This document shows positions 1 to 11,372 of a DNA stretch of 64,000 nucleotides, in pieces. The notes under the pieces were generated by a model. It was not told the origin of the DNA and did not search any database. It was given only the letters and a program-made list of their open reading frames with translations. The stretch comes from Hirundichthys speculiger (Eukaryota > Chordata > Actinopteri > Beloniformes > Exocoetidae): contig JAGFBZ010001926.1 of the NCBI GenBank assembly GCA_018398805.1, forward strand, positions 124,001-188,000, given 5' to 3'. Both the position numbers and the translations under genes were made by a program. Every line of letters begins with the position of its first letter. The first letter of the stretch is position 1.

Positions 1-539
1 CATTCATTCATTAATTTATTCAATCATTGATAGGCTTGTACTAGTACCGAGGGCTACAGTAGCCTCATACTGCTGTTCTTTTGGCCAGAATCTTCCGGGA
101 CTCTCAGCGAGACTATGAGTAGTACGAGATTGAATGTTAACGAAAACTCACCCGGCTGTATTCATTTGGAACAAAGTTCTTTCTGTTGATATTTTTCACC
201 CACGTCTTCCTAACTTCTTGTTCTGCAAACAAGGCAGTCTTCGTGCATACTTTCTTCTTCCATTGTTGGCACAGTTTATGACGGAACATTATTCCCACTC
301 GACCGACTCGACATTATAAAAATATATATTTGTAGAAAGAGAAAAACACTGGTTAATCTGCGAGCCGGTGAAAGTGTCGCTCTGTAGCTCCCTCCAGCAA
401 TGGCGGACGGGGTACTTCCGGGGGGCTGGCCCGAAAAGGTCTATATCCGCTATGCTGCCCCCTCTCGGGAGGGAGGGTAGCATAGCGGCTGCTGCAGGAC
501 AGGCAGTTAATCTCTATGGCAGTAATCGTGGGAGAAAAC

Positions 540-733
540 GACACAACAACGAAAACTAAGCTGAATTATCTACAATTCAGTTTAGTTTTAGTTAGTTTTA
601 CATCCTTCATTGTAGTTTTTTAGTTTTCGTTTTTTTTTTTATTGTAGTTTTATTTTTATTTCAGTTAACTGAAATATTTTTTCATTGCTAGTTTTAGTTT
701 TAGTCTTAGTTTTCGTTAACTATAATAACCCTG
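540..733. repeat. hAT-like element end fragment (ACTAAAA/TTTTAGT-rich)
   Basis: The stretch is built from repeated TTTTAGTTTTAG and GTTAACGAAAAC-like words and ends in ACTATAATAACCCTG. This resembles the terminal sequence of a widespread fish DNA-transposon family whose other end reads CAGGGTTATTATAGTTAACG. No matching opposite terminus is visible nearby, so this looks like one end only. The family assignment rests on memory of the terminus. Confidence 0.45.
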
Positions 734-1609
734 GTCGGAGCACCACATTTTCTGTGAAGCCTTAGAAGTAGCTTTTGTGTCAGTGGCCTATCTTTTCATA
801 AAGCACAACATTTTTGAATGGTGTTTCCTCTGTTTCCTAATGAAGTACATTGCTTTTTCATTTTCAACAAAGTAACTTTTGTAACTTCAGTAACTTTTGA
901 TCTAACCTCGTTTTCTTCTGCCGTCCCACGACACACACACTCCATTATCCATAAGGCCACATCATTACCCATAAGGCTACCTTCTTAAAGGGGCCAGGCT
1001 GGCTCACAGCATTTCTTCACTGTGAGAGAATGCGCACAAAATCCTGCAATGTTTCTGTGATTTTTTAAACTTTTTTTAAATTATATTATATATTTCTGAA
1101 AAAAATATGCAAATAACTAAAACCGTGGAACTTAAACCACGAAATGACAAGGGATCACTGTACTTTGTGTTTTTTTCTTTGTTTGTTTTTTTCAGCTTAT
1201 ATATTGTATCAAGTATATCTTGCATTTCCTTTAAAAAGGAATCCAAACTAGGGTCTGCTTTTTTTTTGGTCTCCATGTATATTAAGAATTAGTGCCAAGA
1301 TTGGTAACCCCAGACCTTTTTTTTTTTTTTTTGCAATTTGCATATGTTATGCTACATGTGGTGTAGTGTATTTAAATGAATATGTGGTGGTTTGTGTTGT
1401 GATGTTGGATGCAACTCCACTATCCACACCATAGCTAAAGCAGCCTAGCAGACATACTTCAAGCTGTGATGTTGATCTCAAATTCCTGTTCAGCATCAAC
1501 CAGTGACCGGAAACAGTGCTTCAGGTAGAATTAAAGTTGGTGCTGGTGTGCTGGGCCAGTGTCATACAGCAGGCCTATAGCAGTGCACTAGCCCTTCCCT
1601 TCACTGTCT
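734..1609. other. intergenic, no gene recognised
   Basis: AT-rich sequence with several T/A homopolymers (for example around 1319-1332). Short open frames on both strands lack recognisable motifs or codon structure. I see no gene here. The first 330 bases of the window are likewise featureless. Confidence 0.5.
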
Positions 1610-1722
1610 CATTGGCAGTTGCATAAACTGAGAGGGAGGAGTAATCTGATAAGAAAATATATATCCTAGATCAGACATTGAAACACTTAGAGTGAAGATA
1701 GACCTTTGCACCAAGCAGAACA
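1610..1722 (+). promoter_or_regulatory. promoter/5'UTR block shared with the second receptor gene
   Basis: This block resembles 11,258-11,372 in front of the downstream receptor. Both contain CTCATTGGCA, a GGGAGG/GAGGGAGGAG purine stretch, and a leader of the form GAAGAYAGACYYYTGCACCAA just before the first ATG. Shared sequence immediately upstream of duplicated genes fits a retained promoter and 5'UTR. CTCATTGGCA contains an inverted CCAAT core. Which factors bind is unknown. Confidence 0.45.
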
Positions 1723-3090
1723 ATGAGAGCTGGTAAGAAAATTTAAATATAAAATGGTATTCCTTCCAAGTGGCATTAGCAGAATATCAGGATACCGTAA
1801 TTTCTTGTAAAATGTGCAAATTAGATATAAATGAAGCATCTTTTAAAATGTGGATACCCACACATCAGAACAAACACTGAAAGAGATACTTACTGAACAT
1901 TTTGTGACTAGATTTTATAGAAATGGAGTCAGTGTTGCATAGAACATGCAGCAGACTAATTTCATGTTGTGCAGAATGTGTTGAAGTTGCTAACGTCTTA
2001 TTTCCTGTGTTTTCATTTACATCCATCAGATAACACCACTTCCTCTGTTGTTGAGTTGTCTGGACAACAACCAGCAATCACACCTGTACAGACAGTCTCA
2101 CTGGTCATCTACTGTTTGATATTCGTGGCTGGGACTCTTGGTAATGGTCTGGTGATCTACGTAACAGGCTTCAGAATGAAGAGAACAGTCGACTCTGTGT
2201 GGTTTCTCAACTTGGCCCTGGCTGACTTCCTCTTTACAGCCTTCCTGATTTTCTCAATCATCTCTCTCTCTAAAGGCCACCAGTGGCCTTTTGGGATGTC
2301 CATGTGTAAGCTGAACAACTTTATCAACCTTGTCAACATGTTTGCCAGCGTCTTTCTGCTGACAAGCATAAGTCTGGATCGTTGCTTCTCCATCTGGGTG
2401 GTGGTGTGGGCACAAAACAAGCGCACCGTCCGCAAAGCTCAGATAATCAGTGCTGTTATCTGGGGGGCTGCTGCGATCTGCAGCATTCCTTCTGTTATTT
2501 TCCGCACCCTTAGGGAGAAAAATAACAGAAGTTATTGTGTTTATCCTAAAACAATGACAACTGAACAAAAGTGGATCCTCTACAGTTTCCGCTTTGTCAT
2601 GGGCTTCCTCATCCCATTCCTGGTGATACTCATCTCTTATGTGGCCATAGGCATCCGCGCTGCACGCCTGCATCGGACAAGGAAAGGAAGATCTCGCAGA
2701 GTCATTTTCTCCATTATTTTTGCATTCTTCATCTGTTGGTTGCCCTTCCATGTTGTCAGTTTTATGGAGTTAAAGATGAAAGAGTTCCCAGGTCTAAAAA
2801 ACGTTGTGAGGATTGGATCTCCTCTGAGTTTGAGCCTGGCTTACATGAACAGCTGCCTGAACCCCATTCTCTATGTGTTCATGTGTGACGAGTTCCAGAA
2901 GAAGTTTCGGAAGTCCATCTGTTTTGTCCTCGAGAGCGCCCTGGCAGAGGACCACCTGTCATTCATGTCCTCTCGCTCCTTGTCTTCACACTTTTCATGG
3001 ACTTCCAGGAAGTCAGATTCTGGTCCTCCTTTGTACGAGAACAATGCAGCTACTTCTTTAACCTTCACAGCGGTCGCCACAGAGACTTGA
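1723..3090 (+). CDS. chemoattractant-type GPCR, copy 1 (formyl-peptide/chemerin receptor-like)
   Basis: Two coding exons: 1723-1732 and 2030-3090, 356 codons. Exon 1 encodes only Met-Arg-Ala plus one base, then GTAAG; exon 2 follows ATCCATCAG. An upstream in-frame ATG at 1969 lies in the intron and is not the start. The protein is a class A receptor with seven hydrophobic segments: GNGLVIYV in TM1, NLALADFLF in TM2, a Cys before TM3, LDRC in place of DRY, CWLPFH in TM6 and NPILY in TM7. The helix-8 region ending LESALAED resembles formyl-peptide receptors, and the TM1-TM3 words fit both FPR and CMKLR1 families. N-glycosylation sites occur at DNTT and NNRS (extracellular loop 2). Such receptors act at the leukocyte plasma membrane through Gi, but the ligand cannot be inferred. 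A Ser-rich tail follows. A tandem paralogue starts about 9.65 kb downstream. An AATAAA lies at 3489. Confidence 0.9.
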
Positions 3091-4407
3091 GCGCCAAAGA
3101 CGATGTCTATGTCTGACAGGCAATGTTAATTTTGTTTTTCTGTTAACTTAGGTTTTTTTTAAAAAAAATTGTAATAACAGTGAAAACAATCGAGATTAAA
3201 AGATAAAACTTGTTTCTGTCTTAAGCTGATTGTGTTAAAACATGTGAAGAGAAAAGAATATTTGTTGTGTTTTAATATTGCTGTTTTGTTTTTTTTTTTA
3301 ACACTGAAGTGCCTAATGATGAACTGGTGTTTTGTGGCTGATGAAAATGTCTGGCCACGCTCGCCCACACTCACTTTTATTTTTAGACTGAACAGTTTAA
3401 TTCAGTGACATAGCTCCATCTAGCTTCAACATTTAATCAGCTGGAGTGAATGAATACCTGTGTGGATTTTCCGCTGCATCACGTTGTTAATAAAAAGCTC
3501 TTGATCAAATAATTCATGTAAGCATTCAAATTTTCTGTCTTCAAGTTGTGCCTTCCAAAGTAACCAGTAAAAAATTATTTCATAGATACTGGTATGCAAC
3601 TTTGCTTTTGATTTTTTTATGTGTGTTCATTTTATTTTTGTAAACCTAATAGTGGGTTTTTCAGTCTGTGGTATCCTGAAATCTGCGTGTTCGCCACAGG
3701 GTTGGAAATTCCCACCAGGACATTTTCTATGAGAAACATTAGGTTACCACTGCAAAGGGGTCACACATCACAACTTCTTTTATACCATAGAATAGAAGGA
3801 AAAAACAAAAAGAGCTGTCACGTTTTGTCTGTCTGTTTTTTTTTCTAAAGTTATACAGGATGACATGCCAGGAGTTAAAATATGTGCAAAGTCATCAAAA
3901 CCCAAGAGGAGACAAACAGTAATAAAGTGAAAGGGAATTCAGACATTCATGGCCCATTGCATTTCTCAAGAAGCTCTTAATTATCCTTAACATTTAGAAA
4001 CATCTCTCAACTTAAGGTGTTGTCATGGGAGTGATTAAAAGGATGTTCAACAGAGTCACAGATGAAGAAAATGTCTGCTGAAGTTTGTATCTCTATAGAA
4101 CCAGGTAGAGTGCCAGCACACACCAGTAGCCCTTGGAGACATAGTTAAGAGAATTCTTCTGTGGTGTGACCAGGCATGATATGATATGATATCGCAGATC
4201 ACTTTCGACAGCCTCAGTTTTTGTCCTCTTCTCCCAAAGCCCTCCTTGGTCTTGTGTTTCCTGCCACTAGTTGATGTTGTCATTGAGATGAGCCTCTGAG
4301 GACAAGGAGGCCAAAAGTGTTTCTTTAGCAAATAAAAATGTGAGTACCTGGCAAGGAAAGTACAGATGAAAATAAATATACAGTAGCTTAATCTGATGCA
4401 TGCAATT
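3091..4407. other. 3'UTR of receptor copy 1, then unassigned intergenic DNA
   Basis: The first roughly 430 bases are the likely 3'UTR. A segment ending AGCTCTTGAT (about 3440-3506) also occurs downstream of the second receptor (about 12,925-12,990), so the duplication included the 3' flank. From 3,600 to 4,407 I see no coding signal or recognisable element. Confidence 0.45.
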
Positions 4408-4415
4408 GCTTATGA

Positions 4416-4905
4416 CAGTGGTTCTCAAACTTTTAATACTGCGTACCACCTGAGAAACTGTTCAGCTCTCTGAGTACCATCATGATGACCAATTTTAAAA
4501 ATATAGCCATACATGCCTTCTCAATTAGCTTTAAACACAACAAAGATGTTTATTTCTTATTGTGGTTATTTATTGTTGCCTGAATTGTGACCGTACTGAA
4601 TCAGACATTTACAACTCTGTCCAACAATTCTCACATACTCATACTCTCATACAGAGCAAAATTAACACACTCAAAAGTTGTCATATCTGCACTGCAACTA
4701 AATATGCAACAAATATTTTTTATAAGACAATTTTAATTATCTCAAGCTACACATTTCATTTGAAACATATTTATAATGTATTGTATGTTTCAGATTTTTT
4801 TTAAGGAAAAATGTGGAAAAAGTGTGAAATTACGTTCACCTGCGTACCACCAGAGAGCGCTTGCGTACCACCAGTGGTACGCACACCACAGTTTGCGCAT
4901 CACTG
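4416..4905. mobile_element. non-autonomous hAT element (MITE) with intact target duplication
   Basis: The element is 490 bp. It starts CAGTGGTTCTCAAACT and its end, read in reverse complement, starts CAGTGATGCGCAAACT. These are imperfect terminal inverted repeats of the hAT/Charlie type. It is flanked by perfect 8-bp direct repeats GCTTATGA at 4408-4415 and 4906-4913, the target-site length expected for hAT. Subterminal GCGTACCACC words occur at both ends. There is no transposase frame inside, so it must have moved in trans. Confidence 0.88.
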
Positions 4906-4913
4906 GCTTATGA

Positions 4914-5427
4914 CATTGTTCTGTATTGAAGGATTGATTAATATCATTTCATCTTACCTTACAGCCGTGCACACTGTTTATGAAGCCCCGAAGAGTGTGT
5001 TGATGACAGTATGTGTTGGTGAGGCATGATTGGATACTCTTGTAGATTCTCATATGGTTTTGATGATTCTGTCAATCTGGTCAAAAATGTTTTGCTGAAT
5101 TTATTTGGCTGACCCGGTAAAGAAACTTGCACGACCAGATTCAGATTGTGCATGCAAAAATGCACATATTGGGCATTTTTTAAATGCGTTCTCCAGCTCT
5201 TTCTCCCCTCATCACACAGGTGCAGCCATGTGCTGCACAATGAGTCTCTCTTCATCGCCATAGGAAAAATAGTGTTTGGTCTGTCTAACACACACTGACA
5301 ATTCCGACATCGATGAAAAAAAAACATTCTTGCACTTTATGGTTGCCCTCACACCATTAATCTATCAATGTCACCACGTTGACCAAGTCACAAAAATGCC
5401 AGGGTTATTGGTGTTAGCCTGATTCTT
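4914..5427. other. unassigned intergenic DNA
   Basis: No convincing gene or repeat boundary is visible. A 122-codon open frame on the minus strand (4959-5327) has no recognisable motif and no neighbouring exon-like pieces, so I do not call it. Confidence 0.4.
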
Positions 5428-5449
5428 TTGTTGGAAGCTCAAGAAATCA

Positions 5450-5915
5450 TCCTCATCCTCAACCCTCAACCCTCATCCTCAACCCTCAGTCTCAACCCTC
5501 ATCCTCAACCGTCAGTCTCAACCTCATCCTCAACCCTCATCCTCAACCCTCAGTCTCAACCCTCATCCTCAGCCCTCAGGTCTCAACCCTCATCCTCAAC
5601 CCTCATCCTCAACCCTAATCCTCATCACCCTCAACCCTCATCCTCAGCCTCAGGTCTCAACCTCATCCTCAACCCTCATCCTCAACCCTCATCCTCAACC
5701 CTCAAACCCTCATCTCAACCCTCATCCTCAACCCTCAGTCTCAACCCTCATCCTCAACCCTCAGTCTCAACCCTCATCCTCAACCCTCATCCTCAACCCT
5801 CAATCCTCAACCCTCAACCCTCATCCTCAACCTCAGTCTCAACCCTCATCCTCAACCCTCATCCTCAACCCTCAGTCTCAACCCTCAACCTCATTCTCAA
5901 CCCTCATCCTCAAAT
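5450..5915. repeat. minisatellite, units of CCCTCATCCTCAA / CCCTCAGTCTCAA
   Basis: About 465 bp of tandem 11-14-base units alternate between CCCTCATCCTCAA and CCCTCAGTCTCAA, with occasional shortened (CCTCAA) units and one CCTAATCC variant. The strand is free of G over long runs, so the array has strong strand asymmetry. A long open frame through it (Ser/Pro/Asn/Leu repeats) is a by-product of the repeat and not a gene. Confidence 0.95.
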
Positions 5916-5949
5916 CTTCGGTTTAGAAACAGAGCATTTCTTATGGTAA

Positions 5950-6690
5950 CAGGCAAAGCAAGGCAGCGCTGGACTCAAGGTGACAGAGTGTCTCGCAGGA
6001 TCTCAGTCAGAATGAGTTGTTTCTGGAAAACAGTTCACAGTTATCTTCTTGGGCTGCCCAGTACAAAGGCCAGTTGTAAGTGGCCAGTTACTAGTGACGT
6101 GGACAGGCCAACCACCGTCCACGTCATTTTCTTGGAATAAGATAAATAATGTGTATGAATGTTGTTTCAGGCATGTATCTAATGGACAGACCTAACTGAT
6201 AGAATAGAGAGGCTTCATGTCATCTTACCTCCTCAAGGATGTAGTATGAGCTCAGTGAAACAAGCTGGGGTTCAGTGGAAACTACTGAATAGGCTTAAAG
6301 CAAAATCTATTATAATATTGGTGACCTCAATTTTAATTTAAAATCCCCTCACAATTAGGGAGACAGGGATAAAATGTAGATGTTCTTGCTAATATCTGTG
6401 GTGACAAAATTCTAGTCTGTAGCCCTCATCCAGATGAGTGGTATTATTCACCCCTACAGGAATAGAACATTTCAAGAAACTGTCCATGTGGATCTTTAAT
6501 GACTAATTTTTCTTCCCCTTCTCACAGAGATGATGCATGTCTGTCACAAGAGTAGCTGTCCATGCAGTACTGTTTCAAATACCATCATCGGGGTAGAAAA
6601 ACACTACATTAGCTACTTTACAGACAGCTGGCCAGGTTTTCCATTCATATACTATTAAAATGGTTCATGAACTGTTAGAAGGGTGTGTGT
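5950..6690. other. unassigned intergenic DNA
   Basis: I see nothing definable here. Short open frames are without motifs or exon neighbours. Confidence 0.4.
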
Positions 6691-6702
6691 GTGATGATTA
6701 TA

Positions 6703-6704
<2 letters not shown>

Positions 6705-6750
<46 letters not shown>

Positions 6751-6765
6751 ATATATATATAAGAT
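6705..6765. repeat. (TA)n microsatellite
   Basis: A run of TA dinucleotides with one short interruption, followed by further AT-rich sequence. Confidence 0.95.
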
Positions 6766-6869
6766 ATATGATATATTTACACACCTCTATATGTACCTCT
6801 CCTTACGAAATTAATTTGTTCTGGAAGTAGTTCCGTAACCTGAAAATTCTGTAAGTAGAGATGCGTTGG

Positions 6870-7335
6870 ACAATAGAAGACTGGAAAAACGTTGCCTGAT
6901 CTGATGAGTCTTGATCTCTACCGCAACATTCGGATGGTAGGGTCAGAATTTGGTGTCAACGAACATGAAAGCATGGATCCATCCTGCCTTCTATGAACGG
7001 TTCATGTTGGTGGTGGTGGTGTAATGGTGTGGGGGATATTTTTTTCTGGCACACTTTGGGCCCATTAGTACCAATTGAGCATCGTGTCAACACCACAGCC
7101 TACCTGAGTAGTTGTTGCTGACCATGTCCATCCTTTTATGACCACAGTGTATCTATCTTCCGGCAGGATAACGTGCCATGTCATAAAACGCGAATCATCT
7201 CAGACTGCTTTCTTGAACATGACAAGGAGTTCATTGTACTCAAATGGCCTCCACAGTCACCAGATCTCAATCCAATAGAGCACCTTTGGGATGTGGTGGA
7301 ATTGGAGATTTGCATCATGGATGGTGTTGGTTGAA
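6870..7335 (+). pseudogene. Tc1-like transposase relic, C-terminal half
   Basis: Broken translation yields Tc1/mariner landmarks in order: a trace of the Gly-Gly-Gly-turn region, FRQDNVPCHK (second catalytic Asp region) and [17 protein letters not shown] (third catalytic Glu region). In-frame stops and frame changes lie between them. No N-terminal DNA-binding half and no terminal inverted repeats are visible. This is an old dead copy, more decayed than the Tc1 relics at 14.3 kb and 55 kb. Confidence 0.8.
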
Positions 7336-7866
7336 AATTACATCAGGTCACAGTGACCTGTTTCTTAGTATCTAACGTAGAATATCTAATCTATGTGGGA
7401 TATCCGTCAGGTGCTATGGTGGGGTTTCTCTGAGGCTGGCTGAGAAGGCTCAAGGCTCAAGGCTCAAATGTTGATAACGAGTAGTTAAAATGACTGCGTT
7501 TCCTTAATTCATTGTCTCGTGCTGATAACAGGTTGTCCTGTACACTGCTGTGAGTACCTGAACATCTCTGCTGTACAATGGAGATAAAATTTTCACTTGC
7601 ACCCTCTGTCCGATTGTCCAGTCAAGTGTTTGTTAAGTGTAATTTAATTTTTACCTCATTGATAAAAATTAAATTAACAAATGTGCAGCCAACAAATCTG
7701 CAGCAACTGTGTGATTCTATCATGTCAATATGGACCAAATTCTCTGAGGAACGTTTCCAGTACCTTGTTGAATCTATGCCACGAAGGATTAAGGCTGTTC
7801 TGAAGGCAAAAGAGGGTCCAAGTCTGTACTACCAAGATGTACCTAATAAAATGGCCGCTGAGTGTA
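7336..7866. other. unassigned intergenic DNA
   Basis: An open frame of 109 codons (7578-7907) runs into the Tc1 end fragment. Part of it, around 7720-7860, reads like a weathered Tc1 C-terminus: a trace of the SMPRRIKAVLKAKEG-type tail seen in some fish Tc1 transposases. I treat it as a possible extension of transposon debris and not as a host gene. Confidence 0.4.
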
Positions 7867-7867
7867 C

Positions 7868-8015
7868 ATACACTATATTGCCAAAAGTATTTGCTCACCT
7901 GTCTTGACTCACATATGAGCCTTAGTGACATGCCATTCCTAATATGATGAGGGTCCACCCTTTGCAGCTATAACAGCTTCAACTCTTCTGGGAAGGCTGT
8001 CCACGACACGTAAAT
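7868..8015. mobile_element. Tc1-like element terminal fragment
   Basis: It begins ACACTATATTGCCAAAAGTA, which is the terminus of the same Tc1 family whose opposite terminus ends at 14,922 (GAATATAGTGTA). It continues through TGCAGCTATAACAGCTTCAA and CTGGGAAGGCT, then breaks off. Only this end remains. Confidence 0.75.
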
Positions 8016-8364
8016 AGTCCAAATACATGTCCCGCCAACATGGCGTGTATCACCAACAGCAAACGGCACCGAGTAGTTCATTCAAAGTGCGCCCCCTTGT
8101 GACTGACTGTAGTAGCTAGAGGTTATAAGTCCCGCAAAAAAGTGACACAAAAACTTAAATTACTCGTAAAATATAGTTTTACAGTTATTTGGGTTACTAT
8201 CACTGTAATCTGTGTCCAAGAGTCAATTTCTCCAGAAAAGATTGTTGTTTATTCGTTAATTGACACTATAAACAGACTTTGACATCCTCAAGATTTTTTT
8301 TTTGGTACTTCCGGTTGCCGGCATCTTGAATTTGCATTTTAGCTAAATATTTAATTTCACCCAG

Positions 8365-8480
8365 AACATTTAGATTTAACATTTAGATTTAGATTTAACT
8401 TTTAAATTTAGATTTAAAATTTAGGCATTACATTTAGATTTAACTTAGATAAACATTTAAATTTAACATTTATATGTAGA
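8365..8480. repeat. AT-rich minisatellite, ATTTAGATTTAAC units
   Basis: Irregular tandem copies of ACATTTAGATTTA and ATTTAGATTTAAC with point changes, over about 115 bp. Confidence 0.8.
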
Positions 8481-10009
8481 TTTAATAGTTTAATACATTT
8501 TTGAAGTTAACAAATATTGTGTTCAATGTGCTAAAAAGTGACTTTCAAAAATTCACACCACTTTTTAAAATATGATTTGAAGTTAAATGTGACAACATGT
8601 TGCTATCATTTTCAGTGTGACCAACTAACAAACGAGGCCCCAGAGCGAGTCGCCCTTTGTCGGCGCACTTGTTCGTTAAGCTGAAGATCAACTCTGGCTT
8701 CTCCAAATGCTCTCAACAGCACCGCAGCCAGCAGGTATCCCGCCATCGCTTGATGTCTCCCCGCTGTCTTGGTCAGACAACTCAATTGAGCAAACCCGCC
8801 GTGACTCCAAACACCAATTCGATCACCCTGCAGGCATTCTCGGCAGTATAATTTACAATGTTCCTCAGAGCCGGCAGGACAAATCATTTTAAGCAGCTGA
8901 GACAGGTGCGAAAAGGTGCACTAGCGATGGGGTGGCCGACCCTTTTTTTACAATGTCCATCTTTTCTGAAAGACTTCTTGAAAAGGGAACTTTAATAATT
9001 TCTGACACCAATTCCAATTGTCCTCCTCCAAACCCATTGTAATCATAAAATTAGCAAAACACTGTGGTGGAAATGAGCTTTGCTGTGACCATCCAATCAG
9101 AGGATGGAAAAAATGTGACGCCATCGTGGGCCAGCTTGCTGGCCCAGTCATGAGGCGAATCAGAAAGCTGATTGGTTAAAGAAAAGTAAAAAAAAAAAAC
9201 ACAACAACAATCTGTCCCCGTATAGTTTCATCAGCATAGACCTGCAATAACGATTCTGAAGGCCCTGGGCAGATTAGACGGCCCCTGGCAACGGATAAAA
9301 AAAAAATCTGGTTGGACGAAACATTGAACTCCACAGAAATGTACAGAAAGCGGCATAGCCACGAAGAAAAGTTACAAAAAAAAGAATATAGCTTTTTTAT
9401 TTTATTTTATCAATATTGGAAGAAAATGAATACAATTCATTAAACAATATCATAATTAGGTTGTGTAATCTGTAAATCTGTAAATCATAATTTTTTTCAA
9501 CATATGTCCTACTGATAGTTCAGAATCTACAGAGCACTTTGAAACAGACAGAAAATATGAAAAAAAAACACTACAACTGCAAATAATTTCCTGTGGAAAG
9601 TATTACCAAAATATGCACTTATTCAGCAGTTTATTCTAGCTACGTGCTTTCCTGTTTTTGAAATCTATGAACCGACATTCTGCACAAAGCTGCACAGAAC
9701 ACAGCACTCATGAAATGCTTCCTGCAAAGAAATAAATGGATTCAAGGCACATTCTTGTTTTTGAGCCAAATTTTTAAGGTGACTCTGGTGACCCTCTGGT
9801 CTGCGAACGCAGTGCTGTGTGGTCCCTTGTGGGTATAAGTGAAACGTGCACACCCTTGCTGTGTATGTTCAGGGTCTGGATTTTCCACACTGTTGCTTCC
9901 ACCAAAGCTCTTCCACAGATATACTAACGTGTTTTCGAACAAGTTCATCAATTACTTTGTCTTTTAATTCTCATAATAAACAAGACTATAGAAAATATTT
10001 TTTATATAT
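8481..10009. other. unassigned intergenic DNA
   Basis: The segment at 8,610-8,900 is richer in G+C and open on both strands for 60-90 codons, but nothing in it is recognisable. It may be a repeat fragment. The rest is AT-rich with scattered homopolymers. No gene is called. Confidence 0.4.
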
Positions 10010-10520
10010 ATTTCCAAAATCAGCATCTTTCATGACATCTTGTCTTGTCTATTGCAATGGCATTTTTGAATGATGTGTGAATACATCCTTGAAAATCCTG
10101 CACCTTATCCAAAAGAGTACTGACTGGTACTGCCAAGAGTGATCATATTTCTCCTGCGCTAGCCTATTTATATTAGCTTCCTGTGAAATTTAGAGTAGAA
10201 TTTAAAATTCTTGTCATGACATACAAACCTATTACCGGTGTCATCCTATCTCAAAGAGGAGTGGGAGGAAGAGCCTCTAGTTATCAACCTTCTTTCTTAT
10301 GGAACTAACATCCATTTTGGATATGCATTCAAGATTAGGTTTATCATTTTCTGCTCTTATTAGTACATTTTATTATTTGTTCTTATTGCTATTAATCCTT
10401 TAAACCTTTTACATTTTAATACTCTGTTTAGAACCCCTGCGTTTCTCCATGAAGCACTTTGGGTTGCACTTGTGTTTGAAAGGTGCTGTACAATTTGTGT
10501 TGAAGTTGAAGCTGAATGAG
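10010..10520 (+). mobile_element. degenerate L2/Rex-like LINE 3' fragment
   Basis: The order of decayed landmarks matches the end of non-LTR retrotransposon reverse transcriptases of fish: a LVYCNGIF-like (usual DYCNALL) segment near 10,045, then HISPALAYLY*LPVKFRVEFKIL near 10,150-10,215, and a 3' tail with AAGCACTTTGGGTTGCA and GAAAGGTGCTGTACAA near 10,450-10,495. The copy is heavily mutated and truncated at the 5' side. Confidence 0.65.
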
Positions 10521-11257
10521 TCATTCCACACAGTTTCAAACTGGATGAAGCAACACATCTATCACTTCATGAGGGATGTGGGTAAAGCGGCTTACAGATC
10601 TCTCTGCCCAGTGAAGATGGGAGGCTCTGATTTGGCGTGAGGGGTAGGACAAGACAGAAAAAAATGTCAACCTGACAAGAATTTCCAGGCTATGTTCCTT
10701 TCATTTCGATAAGGAACAGATCAGTACTGACGACTATGCGAGTGGTGATCCCGTCAACTTTGCCTGGAATATCTGGGGGAAGCCACTAATGCGGGGAGAA
10801 CCAGGGTTTCCAAAACCCTGGATGAGTGCGAGTGCTTCCCCCTTTACACATCAATACTTCTGTGCAACTGATCTACAAACTCTACTTCCTGACTTTTGTA
10901 CTTGGGAAAGGGAAATTCCACAAACATATACACATTAAGACCTGGTATAATGATCACTGCATGCTAACTTCCTGTTGTGCCTGGATCATAAATACAGACA
11001 GTAATTTTTCTAACAACAGTACAGTATTCACGAGTGGGTCCTCACGAAGGTTGTTATTGTGTGAGTGGGTGGGCTGGGCCTCTACTAATGAAATACAGTC
11101 TGCAACATAAGAGAACTCCAAAAAAAATATTCCTTTATAAAGGTTGTCAGAACAATGCCATTAAACTGATACTCATTCAATAATTTTCATTTCAAGCATT
11201 ATATTCCATAGTATAGCTGTTTTGTTGTTTTTGTCCACTCCCTGTACATGGCTGGAC
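10521..11257. other. unassigned intergenic DNA
   Basis: No gene or clear repeat boundary seen. Confidence 0.35.
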
Positions 11258-11372
11258 TATCTCATTGGCACTTATGTGAAATGGGAGGGAGGAGGGAACT
11301 GAGAGGAAAAAGGAAAAAGATCAAACTGAGATCAGCTCAGAATGAAGACAGACTCCTGCACCAACTAGAAAA
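11258..11372 (+). promoter_or_regulatory. promoter/5'UTR block shared with the first receptor gene
   Basis: Counterpart of 1610-1722. CTCATTGGCA, a GGGAGGGAGGAGG stretch and a GAAGACAGACTCCTGCACCAA leader come just before the ATG at 11373. The purine-rich AGAGGAAAAAGG words resemble ETS/PU.1-type sites, which would suit a myeloid receptor, but this is inference only. Confidence 0.45.

Noticed and set aside
2157..2751. Open frames of 92-165 codons antisense to the first receptor gene, with equivalents at 11,769-12,180
   Set aside because: They are shadows of GPCR coding sequence; both copies show the same antisense frames and no motifs.
5428..5949. 173-codon + strand open frame rich in Ser, Pro, Asn and Leu
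   Set aside because: It lies entirely in the CCCTCATCCTCAA minisatellite; the repeated peptide is a by-product of the tandem units.
8612..8892. Open frames on both strands of a G+C-richer patch
   Set aside because: No recognisable domain, no splice-linked neighbours, and mutual overlap on both strands.
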